A DNA stretch of 64,000 nt, from assembly GCA_035582835.1 (NCBI GenBank), contig JAYKAV010001278.1, positions 847,542-911,541 on the forward strand. The letters are read 5' to 3'. Of this stretch, positions 62,516 through 64,000 are shown in pieces (the first letter of the stretch is position 1; each line of letters opens with the position of its first letter). Source of the stretch: Phoebastria nigripes (taxonomy: Eukaryota; Chordata; Aves; Procellariiformes; Diomedeidae). The translations under genes were made by a program, and so were the position numbers. The notes below the pieces were generated by a model that did not search any database, was not told the DNA's origin, and saw only the letters and a program-made list of their open reading frames with translations.

Positions 62516-64000
62516 GATGGATCATTAACCAAGCCTGGATGTGTTTGATGCCCTAATTTGGGAAGGACCTGTGGCTTATGAGCCATGGCTTTGAGTGTGG
62601 CTCTTGTGCTTGTCAGATGCTACATAAGGACGTTTGATAATGCTATGTCAGGGATTAGGCAGTGGCTGCTAAAGGTGCCAAAGGCAGTCATGCCTTAGGA
62701 ACAAGTTGCATGCCCTTAATATTCCTGCTCTGCACTGGAATGAAGGAGCCCCAGGAGTTGTGTCTCCTCCTGCATTGGTGACACCTGCCACCTTAAGTTG
62801 CGAAGGTCTAGCCAAGCTAGAAATCAAAGCCTCCCAAGAGAACACTTCTGTTCTACTTTAAGCTCTTTTCTCTTTCCTTTTCTCTTAGAATCTCTTCCTT
62901 TCTTCATTTTATGTTTCCTTGTTTGTACTTCTTGTTTATTTCAACTTCCTATGTCTTTGCCTCTTTTGGTGGCTCATTTGATATATATGATTGGTAATAT
63001 AGATCACATATTTTCCCCTTTCTGATTACTTATGGAATGTTTTCAGACTTGAACTACAATAACTTTTGTTAACTAAATGTTATTCCAAATTCTAATTGAT
63101 TAATTTAATAAAAATCTGACCATTCCTGGATGTTTTAGTAAATAGGTAGTGTTTACTATGATAATTGTGTATAACAGCGAATAATACAATTCCACGGAAA
63201 AAAGTGTCATTTTGTAGCAATGCCATTATTTTTTGTGAAGCTAGATATGTGATTAACTTTTGGAACTAGAATGGCTAATTGTTAACTGGATGTGACATGA
63301 CTTCTTTTTTCTTCATTAATAAGAAGTGCTTTTAGAACATGTACTTCTGTCGCTTACATTATAAAGGATATAAAACTCTTAACAATTTTTTTGCAGTAGA
63401 GTACATCTATTCATCAATATGTTAAGGCCAAATGCTTGTTCAGTTTTTATTCAGACTTTAGTGAGGGAGAATTGTCATTCATGTCAGTCTAAGATTTTTA
63501 TTTTTTTTCTGATGTGCAATTTAGCTAAAGACTTGGTCTAAATTACAGATATTTGCCACTAGTTACCAAGTTTTGGCTCTATCCTCTCACTAGAGAGCCT
63601 ATGCTTTACAGAAAACCAAGAATTATCATTGTTGACTCTTCAGAGACAATTCAGCACCATATAGTGCTGCTTCTCTACAGTACTTCTGGATGCGAAGTGA
63701 AAGAACGTTTAATTTGCCTGACATGCACCTCTGCCATTCAAGACGGACACAATCAGCTGAGAAGCTGACATGCTGCAATCCTACATTTGTACTTATAATT
63801 TTTTAATCTAGAGACTCTAGGCTGTGAAAAAGTGACTTGGTTCCCTTTAAAACCTACTGGCTAATTAATCATGGTTGCAGAGTGCTGTTGCAGGCAGCTT
63901 CTTATAACATTTGATTAATCATAAGTGCTGATATGGGGAATGTGTTACAGTGAGCAGGATCACATCTGGCAAGTCATCATTGCTACTCGCTGCTCTGCAC
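62516..64000. other. Unique AT-rich non-coding stretch
   Basis: No gene or repeat is recognised. Near the end, two homeodomain-type motifs lie 50 bases apart: TAATTAATCAT at 63862-63872 and the palindrome TGATTAATCA at 63912-63921. This is suggestive of, but not evidence for, a regulatory element. Confidence 0.55.

Noticed and set aside
1..64000. CRISPR array, operon, tRNA or rRNA genes
   Set aside because: I saw no regularly spaced direct repeats, no cloverleaf with a GTTCGAATC-type arm and no rRNA-like block. The window is vertebrate non-coding DNA.

Overview
The window looks like avian nuclear DNA from a non-coding region, either a long intron or an intergenic stretch. The base composition is AT-rich. 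No run of coding exons is visible. The only recognisable protein-coding sequence belongs to transposable elements. The bird assignment rests on three things: a clear CR1 LINE with the CR1 terminal repeat (ATTCTATG followed by ATTCT), several much older CR1 remnants, and a solitary endogenous-retrovirus LTR of a type I associate with neoavian genomes. SINEs are nearly absent. Scattered single ambiguous bases and one 25-N gap show that this is a draft assembly. The exact species and the nearest host gene cannot be read from the sequence.

Layout. Positions 1-6910 are unique sequence with a weak exon-like segment (2350-2442) and an A18 tract downstream of AATAAA (2844-2892). An ancient CR1 copy on the minus strand occupies about 6911-8070. 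A minus-strand stretch with unusually long but unrecognised open frames follows (8285-8925). A second ancient minus-strand CR1 shows at 16468-16550 and 17075-17360. The main element is a 5'-truncated CR1 on the plus strand, 18698-21145. It carries the end of the endonuclease and most of the reverse transcriptase of ORF2, but has two frameshifts, one internal stop and an altered catalytic motif. A short CR1 tail (minus) lies at 31305-31372 and the assembly gap at 33205-33229. A GC-rich, exon-like island (42451-42745) lies about 500 bases before an ancient plus-strand CR1 (43262-44078). The solo LTR (48804-49379) is flanked by a perfect 5-bp duplication. MIR-like SINE remnants lie at about 54185-54290 (weak) and 62370-62490 (better). 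Two CR1 3' ends in opposite orientation lie at 58105-58163 and 58328-58515.

Nothing here works together as a gene system. The window records repeated CR1 insertion over very different ages, plus one retroviral LTR that still carries an apparently complete promoter (CRE, TATA box, polyadenylation signal). I found no undescribed biological system. The observations most worth checking are the GC-rich exon-like island, the unrecognised minus-strand frames near 8.3-8.9 kb, and the regulatory potential of the solo LTR.
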